A stretch of DNA of 7,223 nucleotides from Rhodoferax sp. UBA4127 (GCA_002381045.1 DFWT01000170.1:4442-11664); one strand, 5' to 3'. Counted from the first letter of the stretch, positions 1 through 7,074 are shown. Numbers and translations: made by a program. Notes: generated from the letters alone by a model not told the origin.

Positions 1-75
1 CCACTTCACCAATCATGTCACCTGCGGGCGTGCGGACCATGCCGCCGCCCAGACAAAATGTACGAGGTTACTCAT
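1..75 (-). pseudogene. Start of a third downstream gene, apparently frameshifted and cut by the window edge
   Basis: Eleven bases after the tpsA stop there is an ATG (73-75) with a strong AAGGGAG ribosome site four bases before it. That frame gives only 20 codons (MSNLVHFVWAAAWSARPQVT) before a TGA at 13-15. If the frame is shifted by -1 at codon 3 (equal to adding one C to the CC at 66-67), the product becomes MSNPRTFCLGGGMVRTP followed by AGDMIGEV and stays open to the edge. The same open frame could instead start at an internal ATG (38-40), which has no good ribosome site. I do not recognise the product. It may be a real small gene with a mutation or a one-base sequence error, or a start within a chance frame. 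Its position suggests a third member of the tps operon. Confidence 0.35.
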
Positions 76-79
76 TGGG

Positions 80-87
80 CTCCCTTT
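80..87 (-). promoter_or_regulatory. Ribosome binding site for the third frame
   Basis: On the minus strand AAAGGGAG begins inside the tpsA TGA stop codon and ends four bases before the ATG at 73-75. The layout closely matches the one between tpsB and tpsA (TGAAACGGGAG), which favours a real translation start here, coupled to the end of tpsA. Confidence 0.5.
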
Positions 88-425
88 CACTTTCCGGTTA
101 CCCACTTAAGGTAATCAGCGTCGCTGAAAGTGCACTTAGGGCAATAGGCAGTTATGGCTTGCTTGGCAAAGTCAATGGCTGTTGTTCTGTTAATGGCGCC
201 CTGCCCCTGTGCACTGTTGGTTGACTTGTCCTGACGCGCCGAGTTTAGGAATACCATTGCAGTCAACGCATTTGCCGCCGCTGAATACTTGTTTTGCGCA
301 ACCACTGTGGCTGGGGTGGTCAGCGCCGCAGACATTGCTGCGGCAACCGTCCTGTAAATCACCTCTCGGTTTGCCGAGTTGGTCGATTTCATGGTTGTTA
401 TATCAGACGACAGTAAAGGTGCAAT
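87..425 (-). other. Ala-rich C-terminal tail of TpsA with a CPKC motif, residues 1575-1686
   Basis: After the last beta-helix segment the composition changes: the tail is rich in Ala, Thr, Asn and Ser with probable alpha-helix (AAAMSAALT, YSAAANALTAMVFLNSA), and ends AYCPKCTFSDADYLKWVTGK. The two cysteines at 1669 and 1672 are 18 and 15 residues from the end. This may be the cell-surface retention segment; that is inference by analogy with HMW1. Confidence 0.6.
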
Positions 426-3400
426 TGGTCGGGGCAAAGTTCTTAGCCAAGGGGTGCTTACGCCTTCTTCAATCATCCAAATGTTGTTGAAATCAAGCCC
501 TGGGTAACTGGCGGCTTTGAGTTTCGTTGCGGCCGAGAGCACCGAAACCTCATTTGTTTTGCTTTTTTGGGGGTCCAGCACGATGCCATTTGTGAAGGCC
601 ACGTCGGTGTATTCGCTATGGAGCATGGAACCGCTAAAAAAACTGCTCTTAATTACGTTCAAGTTAAATATCGCAAAACCCGCAATCTGGTTGCCGAGAC
701 CTTTGACAGTGCCGGTGAAATAACTGTTTTCAATCTTGCCCCTGTTGTCATGGACAAAACCGCTGATACTCCTGCCAAGGTTCAGCTCCGGGCCTGCGAA
801 CCAGTCGACTGAACCACTGAAAAAACTGTTGCTTATCGTGCCACGGTCGCTGTTGCGGTAGATGAAGCCGCCAAAACCCTTCGTGCCCGTGACCGTACCA
901 CTAAAAAAGCTCTTACTTATAGCACCCCGGTTTTCGCCAACAAATCCACCCATGTCGACACCCTGACCCAACTCAGCGCCGCCATGAACCTTGCCGATCA
1001 AGAAACTGTTGGAAATGATGCCGCGGTTCAAACTCACGAACCCACCCTTGGCCGTGGTTAGCGTCATGTCAGCATCTACCAAACCAATGTCCCGAACTGT
1101 GCCAAGAAACTCACCGCCAATGAAGCCATTGCCCTTGAGTTTGCTGACCGTATGACCCAGTCCAGCCAAAGTGCCCCCGCTGAAGTTGAGGGCGGAAAAA
1201 GCAGAAGTGAGTGTGGCACTCGCGTCAATATCGTTACCGAGGGCATAGTTGCCACTGCCGCTTATATTGCGCAAGCCTGCCAGATCAGTGACTATCGAAT
1301 AGGTAACTCCGCGAACACTAAATCCACTGCTGGCACCCAAGTTGACGGGAACTGCGAGCTGGTAATCACCATTAAAAGCTAAGGTGCCGCTACCGGCAAG
1401 CGTAATAGGCGCATTGACTCTAATGACGCTATCTGCCTGTAGGGTGAGGCTGCTGTTGCCAGCCACTAGCAGGTGACCGTCGTTGATGACTTCGCTGCCC
1501 CGCAACAAGGTTTGCCCGGTTTCATTGATCTTACCTACCAACATGATGGCTTCATTCTTGACATTTCCAGCCGGGCCTGTCAGTGTGATCGTGCCGGCAG
1601 AGGTGGCTGGAATCACCGGGCTCATCGCAATGGCGCTCAGGCTGCCTACATTGAGGCTAGCGAAAGGAGCAAAGACGATGCCGGCCGGCGCGTAAAAGTA
1701 CACCGGTCCGTTAGATTGCAGCTTCCCCCAAAATTGCGCTGGACTGCTGCTGGTGATGCTGTTGTGCGCTCCGCGCTGAACGCCGCTGGTGCTTTGGATG
1801 AAGTTCAAAGTGTAGCCAAGGGGCACGGTGAAATCGGACCAGATCAGATATAGACCGTTGGCAGCCGTTTGTGAAACCGTCACCGTTTTGCTATTGGCGT
1901 CTGAAGCCGGGCTAACTGTGAAATCGGCTCGCCCGCCGGTGACAGTGCCGATGCCAGTGATCGTTCGCGGTGTGGTGATCCGTGTGCCCGTGAAATAGGG
2001 CTCAGGTTCGATGACCGCATTGACACTTCCCCCCTGAAGTGTGTAATTGGTATTGGAAAGGATCGGCAGAGTAGAAAAACTGGTGTAGGTTGCAGGATCG
2101 GCGCTGGAGACGCTGGGAGCGTTGGTGACAAGCACACTGTCATTGCCGACTATGCCGGTCAGGTTGAATCCGCTAGTAAAACTGGTGCTACCGTTCCATT
2201 CCTTGGTTACGCTGATATCCAAGCGTTTTGGGTTGATGACTGCATTCACAGAGCCGCCTGTGAGCGTGTAATTGTTGTTCGAGAGGCTGAGTGTGCTGCT
2301 GGCGAAGCTGGCGTAATTGCTGGCGTTGGGGCTCGCCACGCTGGCGTTGCCGCTCACACTCACAGTGTCGCTGCCAACGACGCCAGCAAGGATGAAACCA
2401 TTGCTAAATGTGGCGCTGCTGTCGTAGGTTTTTGAAACAGCGATGTCAAGCGGTTTGCGGTTGATGATCCAAGTGGTTGCCGCGCCAGCCGCGATTTCAT
2501 AGCCGTCCTTGGCGAGATTACCGGCGTAGCTAAGCGAATAATTTCCGGCAGAACTGCTTGCGTTCAGCGTCGTGCTCCATGCTGAGCCGCCGACGGCTCC
2601 CGAGAGATTGACCGTGGTGCCGCCGTTGATGGCATCGTAATAAGCAAAACTGAGCGCCGGGTCTGTGCCGTACAAGCTGCTGCCCGCGATTAGTCGCACA
2701 TAGAGTTGCGTTGCCGAGGGGGAACCAAGCTGAAAAACGGGACCGGAGACGCCGATTTTCCACAGCGTGTTGAAATCCCAGCCGTTGAAAGTGGCTTGTT
2801 GCAACATTTCGGCGCTGGTTTTGGGTTGGCTACCCAGTCTGGTGTCGCTACGGCCAGTGGTTGTGCTGTTGTAGAAGCCATTGGTGACGGCGCCGCTGCC
2901 GGCACCGACAAATCCATACAGGGTGCCGCTGCCACTCACTGCGCCACTGGCATAGGCATTGGTTATGGTGCCACCACCAAAACCAGTATCGCCAACGAGG
3001 CCGCTGGCAGCATTGGGGCCAGCATTGCCTACCCCCGTCACATTGCCGGTTGCGAAAACGTTGCGGATCGTTCCGTAGTTGAGTCCTGCCAGCCCACCGA
3101 CATAGCTGTAATCACCGCCAGTGACATTGGCGGCAGTGGAGCTACGCTCCAGCACGCCGCCGCTGCCGATGCCACCGATAAGACCTCCGCCAAGGTAAGC
3201 TGTGCTCACGGTGCCGCGGGTGGTGGCACCGGAAACCGTGCCGGCATTACGTCCGGCCAAGATGCCCACATAAGCACTGCCAGTGGTATAGCTATTGGCA
3301 ACATTCGCTTCGCGGATATGAATGTTTTGAACGATGCCGCCACTGCCAATTTGGCTAAAAAGGCCGGTATAGGCGTTGTCGCTGCGATTGATGGTGAGGT

Positions 3401-5147
3401 TGCTGATGGTGTGCCCAAGCCCCTCGAAGCTACCGGTGAACGAATTACCGAGTGCAATGGGTGTGAAACCAGCGCCACTGTTCCAACTGATGGCGGCTGT
3501 GGCGTCAATGTCAGTGCCTAACACGTAGTTACCGGCTAATGCAGTGATGCCCTGGAGGTCTGTGTTGGTGGTGCTGCCTTCAGCGCCCAGATCACTGATA
3601 ACCGTATAGGTTTTAAGAGCGCCATCACTGCCAAATTTGGTTTGAAAACTGGCGCTGCTGGCCAGATCAACGGCTGGGCCGATGCGCAGCATGGCACCAT
3701 TGCCGGCAGTGACGCTGCCCTGTCCGTATAGCAATGCCAGCCCACCGGTGCCTGTTACAGAAAGTTTTCCTCTGATGTCGATATGCCGCCATGCATCGAG
3801 CGTCAAGGAATGGGTACCCCAACTGACGTTGTCGCTCACAGTGATGTCACCGTAGCCGTTGATGCTTCCTGTAGAGCAGTCGACACCGATACAACTGGCA
3901 GAGCTTTGAGTGGTCTGAATAGTCACGTTGCCATCTACGAGTGCATTGCTCAGTGCAGTGCCAGTGATGTCGCCGCCAGTGGCAGCGATCGTGAAGTCGT
4001 AGGGGTCTAGAAGCCATTGGCCGGCATGTCCATGCGGCGAGCGGGTGTCTACGGTTGAACTGTCGGAAATGGTGAGCCGGGTTGCACTCGTTTCAACAAA
4101 ACCACCGTCACCGGACCCACGGCCGCCGCGTGCACGGATACTGCCATCAACCACAGTCTGGCTGGCAGAGTTGTCCAAATCGGACAGCAGAATGGCCGTG
4201 CCGCCAGTGCCGACGTTGACGGCACTCACGTCAATATCGCCGCTGTGATGAATGCTGCTGCTGGCAGTCAGTCGCACCGTTCCGCCATGGCTTTCCATGC
4301 CACTGGCATCGACAACACCGCTATTGACAACGCGGCCCAGCAAGCTATGGGCCGACTGCGCGCTCATCAGTACCGTACCCTCCTCGGCCACAATGAGATG
4401 GCGGTTCTCGATCAGCGTGTCGATGCTGGCCTTTTCGACTTGTACATCGACCAGGTGGTTGCCACTGATACCCAGGGTGATGGCTTCGCCAGCCGCCAGT
4501 GCCACTGTGCCGCGTCGGGCCACAACGACTCCCTCATTGCGCACCTCAGGCGCCAGCAAGGCCACATAGTTGGCAGCAACCTCCCCCTGGTTAATCACGC
4601 TGCCGGTAGCCAACGCCCGCTGAAAGCGGTAGCTGTTGGCAAGAAAGTCCTCATCGCGAATGGCCAGCGTTGATGCAACCAGCCCACCCACATTGACGCT
4701 GGCACCTTTGCCAAACAGCACACCACTGGGGTTAACCAAAAAGACTTGCCCATTGGCATTGAGCTTGCCATAGATCGACGAGGGCTCGCCGCCCAGCACG
4801 CGGTTGAGTGCAATCGAACTGCTTGAAGGCTGCTGAAAATAAACACTGGCATGGGACCCAACGTTAAAGCTGGTCCAGTTCAAGATGGCCTTGTCGCTGC
4901 CTTGCTGAATTCGCATGGCGCTGGCGTTTTGGCTGACGGTTGCCTGACCGGCAACGACCTGCACGCCAACGGGCAAGGCCGTTGCCGATGGCGTGGCGCC
5001 TGCGGCCAGTGTGGTGAGCGTGCTGACCAGTAAGGCAAGCAGGCGGATGCCGCGTGAAGCAGGCTTGCCGCAGCGGGCGGCGTTTTCGTGAGTAACGATC
5101 CAGGTTTGGCGTGCGTCGTTCCAGATCAGGCAATGGGTTTTGTTCAT
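87..5147 (-). CDS. TpsA exoprotein: filamentous-haemagglutinin-type secreted protein with two TPS-like modules
   Basis: This is the secreted partner of a two-partner secretion system, probably an adhesin or surface/biofilm beta-helix protein; its ligand cannot be told. Residues 1-23 form an ESPR-type extended signal region (MNK...IWN...W.V), followed by a basic stretch, a hydrophobic core (about 36-50) and a likely cleavage site after A57. The TPS domain is at 59-175 with NPSG at 139-142. A beta-helix region follows, with WLLDPYDFTIA at 378-388 and GLUG repeats at 575-765. An MBG domain (812-905) and two YDG-type repeats (906-1051) come next. A second TPS-like domain lies at 1064-1176, then more GLUG repeats (1328-1520) and an Ala-rich tail ending in CPKC (1669-1672). 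The start is fixed by a GGGAG ribosome site six bases upstream and by the ESPR motif. It lies 14 bases after tpsB. The reading frame is intact. The family call is secure; the adhesin role is inferred. Confidence 0.95.
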   Translation of the reverse strand: MNKTHCLIWNDARQTWIVTHENAARCGKPASRGIRLLALLVSTLTTLAAGATPSATALPVGVQVVAGQATVSQNASAMRIQQGSDKAILNWTSFNVGSHASVYFQQPSSSSIALNRVLGGEPSSIYGKLNANGQVFLVNPSGVLFGKGASVNVGGLVASTLAIRDEDFLANSYRFQRALATGSVINQGEVAANYVALLAPEVRNEGVVVARRGTVALAAGEAITLGISGNHLVDVQVEKASIDTLIENRHLIVAEEGTVLMSAQSAHSLLGRVVNSGVVDASGMESHGGTVRLTASSSIHHSGDIDVSAVNVGTGGTAILLSDLDNSASQTVVDGSIRARGGRGSGDGGFVETSATRLTISDSSTVDTRSPHGHAGQWLLDPYDFTIAATGGDITGTALSNALVDGNVTIQTTQSSASCIGVDCSTGSINGYGDITVSDNVSWGTHSLTLDAWRHIDIRGKLSVTGTGGLALLYGQGSVTAGNGAMLRIGPAVDLASSASFQTKFGSDGALKTYTVISDLGAEGSTTNTDLQGITALAGNYVLGTDIDATAAISWNSGAGFTPIALGNSFTGSFEGLGHTISNLTINRSDNAYTGLFSQIGSGGIVQNIHIREANVANSYTTGSAYVGILAGRNAGTVSGATTRGTVSTAYLGGGLIGGIGSGGVLERSSTAANVTGGDYSYVGGLAGLNYGTIRNVFATGNVTGVGNAGPNAASGLVGDTGFGGGTITNAYASGAVSGSGTLYGFVGAGSGAVTNGFYNSTTTGRSDTRLGSQPKTSAEMLQQATFNGWDFNTLWKIGVSGPVFQLGSPSATQLYVRLIAGSSLYGTDPALSFAYYDAINGGTTVNLSGAVGGSAWSTTLNASSSAGNYSLSYAGNLAKDGYEIAAGAATTWIINRKPLDIAVSKTYDSSATFSNGFILAGVVGSDTVSVSGNASVASPNASNYASFASSTLSLSNNNYTLTGGSVNAVINPKRLDISVTKEWNGSTSFTSGFNLTGIVGNDSVLVTNAPSVSSADPATYTSFSTLPILSNTNYTLQGGSVNAVIEPEPYFTGTRITTPRTITGIGTVTGGRADFTVSPASDANSKTVTVSQTAANGLYLIWSDFTVPLGYTLNFIQSTSGVQRGAHNSITSSSPAQFWGKLQSNGPVYFYAPAGIVFAPFASLNVGSLSAIAMSPVIPATSAGTITLTGPAGNVKNEAIMLVGKINETGQTLLRGSEVINDGHLLVAGNSSLTLQADSVIRVNAPITLAGSGTLAFNGDYQLAVPVNLGASSGFSVRGVTYSIVTDLAGLRNISGSGNYALGNDIDASATLTSAFSALNFSGGTLAGLGHTVSKLKGNGFIGGEFLGTVRDIGLVDADMTLTTAKGGFVSLNRGIISNSFLIGKVHGGAELGQGVDMGGFVGENRGAISKSFFSGTVTGTKGFGGFIYRNSDRGTISNSFFSGSVDWFAGPELNLGRSISGFVHDNRGKIENSYFTGTVKGLGNQIAGFAIFNLNVIKSSFFSGSMLHSEYTDVAFTNGIVLDPQKSKTNEVSVLSAATKLKAASYPGLDFNNIWMIEEGVSTPWLRTLPRPIAPLLSSDITTMKSTNSANREVIYRTVAAAMSAALTTPATVVAQNKYSAAANALTAMVFLNSARQDKSTNSAQGQGAINRTTAIDFAKQAITAYCPKCTFSDADYLKWVTGK
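588..1166 (-). repeat. GLUG-like repeat region of module B, TpsA residues 1328-1520
   Basis: AGLGHTVSKL (1328-1337) opens a second series of beta-helix rungs. The repeating core is N/SxSFFSG: SNSFLIGKV (1379-1387), SKSFFSGTV (1411-1419), SNSFFSGSV (1439-1447), ENSYFTGTV (1473-1481) and SSFFSGSM (1501-1508), spaced about 28-34 residues apart. Between them are GGFVGENRGAI-type linkers. It ends, as in module A, with a DFNNIWMI segment (1552-1559). Confidence 0.8.
1620..1928 (-). other. Internal second TPS-like domain of TpsA, residues about 1074-1176
   Basis: This stretch repeats the landmarks of the N-terminal TPS domain in the same order: TVSQ (1090-1093), W1103..F1106.V1108, F1116.Q1118, N1129, WGKLQSNGPV (1140-1149), P1154.G1156..F1159 and ASLNVGSL (1163-1170). 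From W to the final NVG the spacing equals that of the first domain except for two extra residues. The NPSG motif of the first copy is APAG here. It is not next to a signal peptide, so its role in secretion is unclear. Confidence 0.8.
1995..2432 (-). repeat. Two tandem YDG-type repeats in TpsA, residues 906-980 and 981-1051
   Basis: Two units of about 72 residues align end to end: KTYDSSATFSNGFILAGVVG (906-925) with KEWNGSTSFTSGFNLTGIVG (982-1001), and NNNYTLTGGSVNAVINP (957-973) with NTNYTLQGGSVNAVIEP (1032-1048). They are spacer-like Ig-fold units joining the two larger modules. In the second unit the YDG signature has become WNG. Confidence 0.85.
2433..2714 (-). other. MBG-type domain of TpsA, residues 812-905
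   Basis: The segment has the pattern of bacterial MBG Ig-like units: YGTDPALSFAY (826-836), GNYSLSYAGNLA (868-879) and an end in NRKPLDIAV (896-904). Such domains are commonly found in large secreted adhesins. The call rests on pattern recognition only. Confidence 0.7.
2853..3425 (-). repeat. GLUG repeat region of module A, TpsA residues 575-765
   Basis: Repeated short units of the GLUG type build this stretch: EGLGHTISNLTI (575-586), then units of the form GxLAGxNxGTI followed by the next strand (for example GGLAGLNYGTIRNVFATGNV at 684-703). Each unit is about 25-35 residues and would form rungs of a beta-helix. The stretch is closed by a conserved ATFNGWDFNTLWKI segment (785-798). Confidence 0.85.
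4623..4973 (-). other. N-terminal TPS (haemagglutination activity) domain of TpsA, residues 59-175
   Basis: This is the secretion domain that TpsB POTRA domains recognise in this family. Visible conserved elements are ATVSQ (69-73), NWTSFNVG (90-97), NRVLGG (115-120), YGKLNANGQVFLVNPSGVLF (126-145) and ASVNVGG (149-155). The usual NPNG-type motif is NPSG here. Confidence 0.92.
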
Positions 5148-5153
5148 GACGTG

Positions 5154-5158
5154 CTCCC
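5154..5158 (-). promoter_or_regulatory. Ribosome binding site of tpsA
   Basis: GGGAG on the minus strand lies six bases before the tpsA ATG and three bases after the tpsB TGA. It supports this ATG as the start, and its closeness to the tpsB stop suggests translational coupling of transporter and exoprotein. Confidence 0.75.
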
Positions 5159-5161
5159 GTT

Positions 5162-6895
5162 TCAGAATCGGCTGACGAGGTTTAACCAGCCGCGCGTGCT
5201 CACAGCCGTACCGTCGCTATTTCGTCCTTGCGCGGTGCTGCCAGGGTGGTTGCCTAACGGTGTTGCAACCACGAAACTGAGTTGAATCGCTTTGGACATG
5301 CGCCAATCTATGCCAGCGCCCGCACCCAGTAGGTCGTAGCGATTGGGCTGACTGGGGTCGCCGAGATTCCAGTTGTCCCAGGTGTTGCGGTTAACGGTAA
5401 CGCGCCCAGCATCGAGCAGTAGTTTGAAAGTAAGCTTGTCTTGCAGGCTGCGCTCGAGACTGACGCTCGCCACGAACCCCTCATCACCAGTGGCTTCGGC
5501 AACCGGGTAGGCCCGCACGCCGCCAGGGCCACCCAAGCTGATTCGCTCGCTGGAATCCAGATTTTTGTTGGCGAATTGGCCGCGCAGCGAGACAGTCATA
5601 TTCCAAAGCGCATTCAGAGGACGTACATACCCGAGCTGATAAGTGAACTTGCCGAACTGGCCTGCGCTGCGCCTTGACGAGTCGTCTTGGTCGCGGGCTG
5701 CGCTGTTGTGTTGTTCAGATCTGCCACTGACTATGGCGGTGCTGAAACTCAGGGTACCTGCGCCAAAGAGGCTGTCAGGCGTACCAACAATATGGCCGCC
5801 AATGTCTAGCGTATGAGAGATAACCCGCCGGTTGCCAATTTCGCCAAGCTCAGTTTGGTCTATTAGTTTTTTTTCTTCAAGCCTGTATTCGAAGCGCAGC
5901 GCCGATTGCGGCAGGTTTTGAAACGGATAACTCAAGGTTAGCCCGTGGTTGTCGGCAGAACCATGGGCACCCAGCCCGGCCAAGTCAAAGTCAGTCTGCG
6001 TGACGCGGTACGTAAGCCGAGAGACGTGGACACCAGCGCGCATGCCACGATCACCCAAAGCCAAGTGATAGTCCAAACGACCAAATCCGATCCCATCGTT
6101 GCCATTTGCCAGGATCGCGAGGCAGTCAAACCGACCGGTCGGATTGTTGATCGTTACGCCCGTACTCACTTGCCATTCCCCGGTTGCCCGTGTGCCCTGG
6201 TTGTTGATGCCAAACAAATAATCCCGCGGCGCGGTGGCCTCGGTCCGCACGACCAAGTCAACCTCACCCTCGTTGCTTCCCGGTTTTAAAGCTGAACGGA
6301 CGCTCACGCCTGGCTGTTCGTTAAGGATGGCAAGAGCTTCACCGAGTCGGTGTATTTGCACGGGTTTGCCAGCATCAACGCGTGCGTCAATAAAACGTTG
6401 AATGCGTGCAACATCCATAGCGGGATCTGTGCTTTCGATCACGACATTGCCACGTCGGCCTTCAATGACTTGCAAAGTGACGATGCCGTCTTTAATGTCT
6501 TGCGGCGGAATCACGACTCGGGCAAGGTATCCACGAGCCGCATAGTGCGCAATCAACCTGCCAGCCAGGTCTTGCAAATGGTTTAAGCCAAGCTCCCGGC
6601 CAAGCGCAGCCTGCAAGAGTTCTTGCAGCTCGGCCTCCGGAATCACAACAGCGCCCTGGATCTTGAAACCTTTGACAAAAAAGCCAGGCTCGTTATTACC
6701 TACTGGATTTGTGGGACGGTCTGATGAAGACTCGGGGGGTTTTGACTGCGGTACGGCAGGCACCGGGGGCTGCTGGCGCAGCAATTGACCTGCATCTGGT
6801 AGCGTCTGGGCGCTTGTGCTGGTCGTCAGCACCAGCACGCCCAACAATAACAATGGCTGAATGAGCCTGGGAGTCGACCTTGTGAGCGTAGTCAT
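5162..6895 (-). CDS. TpsB outer-membrane transporter, ShlB/FhaC/HecB family
   Basis: This is the outer-membrane pore that recognises the TPS domain of the exoprotein and passes it to the cell surface. From the ATG at 6895 it has 577 residues, normal for the family. A signal peptide (two Arg, then LLLLGVLVL, cleavage near A29) is followed by a short helix-like segment, DAGQLLRQQ (34-42), resembling the N-terminal plug helix of FhaC, and a Pro-rich linker to about 70. POTRA 1 spans about 72-147 and POTRA 2 about 148-219. The rest (about 224-577) is the beta-barrel, with the loop-6 motif GGPGGVRAYP at 455-464 (the VRGY/F element of Omp85/TpsB proteins, here with Ala for Gly) and a terminal Phe. 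The same frame extends upstream to a TTG at 6997 and passes an ATG at 6931. I prefer 6895 because it gives a normal signal peptide, although its ribosome site is weak. It sits directly upstream of its partner tpsA. Confidence 0.95.
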   Translation of the reverse strand: MTTLTRSTPRLIQPLLLLGVLVLTTSTSAQTLPDAGQLLRQQPPVPAVPQSKPPESSSDRPTNPVGNNEPGFFVKGFKIQGAVVIPEAELQELLQAALGRELGLNHLQDLAGRLIAHYAARGYLARVVIPPQDIKDGIVTLQVIEGRRGNVVIESTDPAMDVARIQRFIDARVDAGKPVQIHRLGEALAILNEQPGVSVRSALKPGSNEGEVDLVVRTEATAPRDYLFGINNQGTRATGEWQVSTGVTINNPTGRFDCLAILANGNDGIGFGRLDYHLALGDRGMRAGVHVSRLTYRVTQTDFDLAGLGAHGSADNHGLTLSYPFQNLPQSALRFEYRLEEKKLIDQTELGEIGNRRVISHTLDIGGHIVGTPDSLFGAGTLSFSTAIVSGRSEQHNSAARDQDDSSRRSAGQFGKFTYQLGYVRPLNALWNMTVSLRGQFANKNLDSSERISLGGPGGVRAYPVAEATGDEGFVASVSLERSLQDKLTFKLLLDAGRVTVNRNTWDNWNLGDPSQPNRYDLLGAGAGIDWRMSKAIQLSFVVATPLGNHPGSTAQGRNSDGTAVSTRGWLNLVSRF

Positions 6896-6907
6896 TGGAT
6901 TAATCCA
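6896..6907. repeat. Perfect 12-base palindrome directly before the tpsB start codon
   Basis: TGGATTAATCCA reads the same on both strands and ends at the base before the ATG. It takes the place where a Shine-Dalgarno sequence would be; only a weak GGA is present, inside the palindrome. It could be an operator or, in RNA, a 4-bp stem with a UUAA loop. Confidence 0.45.
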
Positions 6908-7050
6908 TAGTGCAACGAGTAACGGGCACATTGGAGGACCAAGCTCTCCAGCCACAGCTCCATAAAACCAGCAACTTACCGATTCCGCCCGAAACAAATT
7001 CTACTGCTTCGAACTGCCGTTATCGCTGCATCAGAACTGATTGGATTTCT

Positions 7051-7074
7051 GCCAGTGGCCTTGCGACCGCTGGC
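7051..7074 (-). terminator. GNRA-capped hairpin just after lpdA
   Basis: The minus-strand transcript reads GCCAG-C-GGUC, loop GCAA, GGCC-A-CUGGC: nine pairs (one G-U) with a single C/A mismatch and a stable GNRA tetraloop, starting five bases after the lpdA stop. No U-run follows, so it is either a terminator without a U-tract or an mRNA 3'-end stabiliser. Confidence 0.5.

Noticed and set aside
588..3425. Possible CRISPR-like or DNA tandem repeat array suggested by recurring short words
   Set aside because: The recurrence is at protein level (GLUG, YDG, SFFSG); the DNA units are too diverged and irregularly spaced for a CRISPR or a recent tandem array.
2706..3521. Long 271-codon open frame on the plus strand inside tpsA
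   Set aside because: It is antisense to the GLUG repeat region; its Gly/Ala/Thr-rich product mirrors the repeat codons and has no recognisable domain, and no promoter or ribosome site is evident.
4245..4673. Plus-strand 142-codon open frame antisense to the N-terminal part of tpsA
   Set aside because: It overlaps the well-supported region just after the TPS core on the other strand, and its product shows no family signature.
6896..6997. Longer tpsB starting at TTG 6997 or ATG 6931
   Set aside because: The added residues put 12-34 non-typical amino acids before a complete signal peptide. The ATG at 6895 gives a normal n-region and hydrophobic core. Not fully excluded, because the ribosome site at 6895 is weak.
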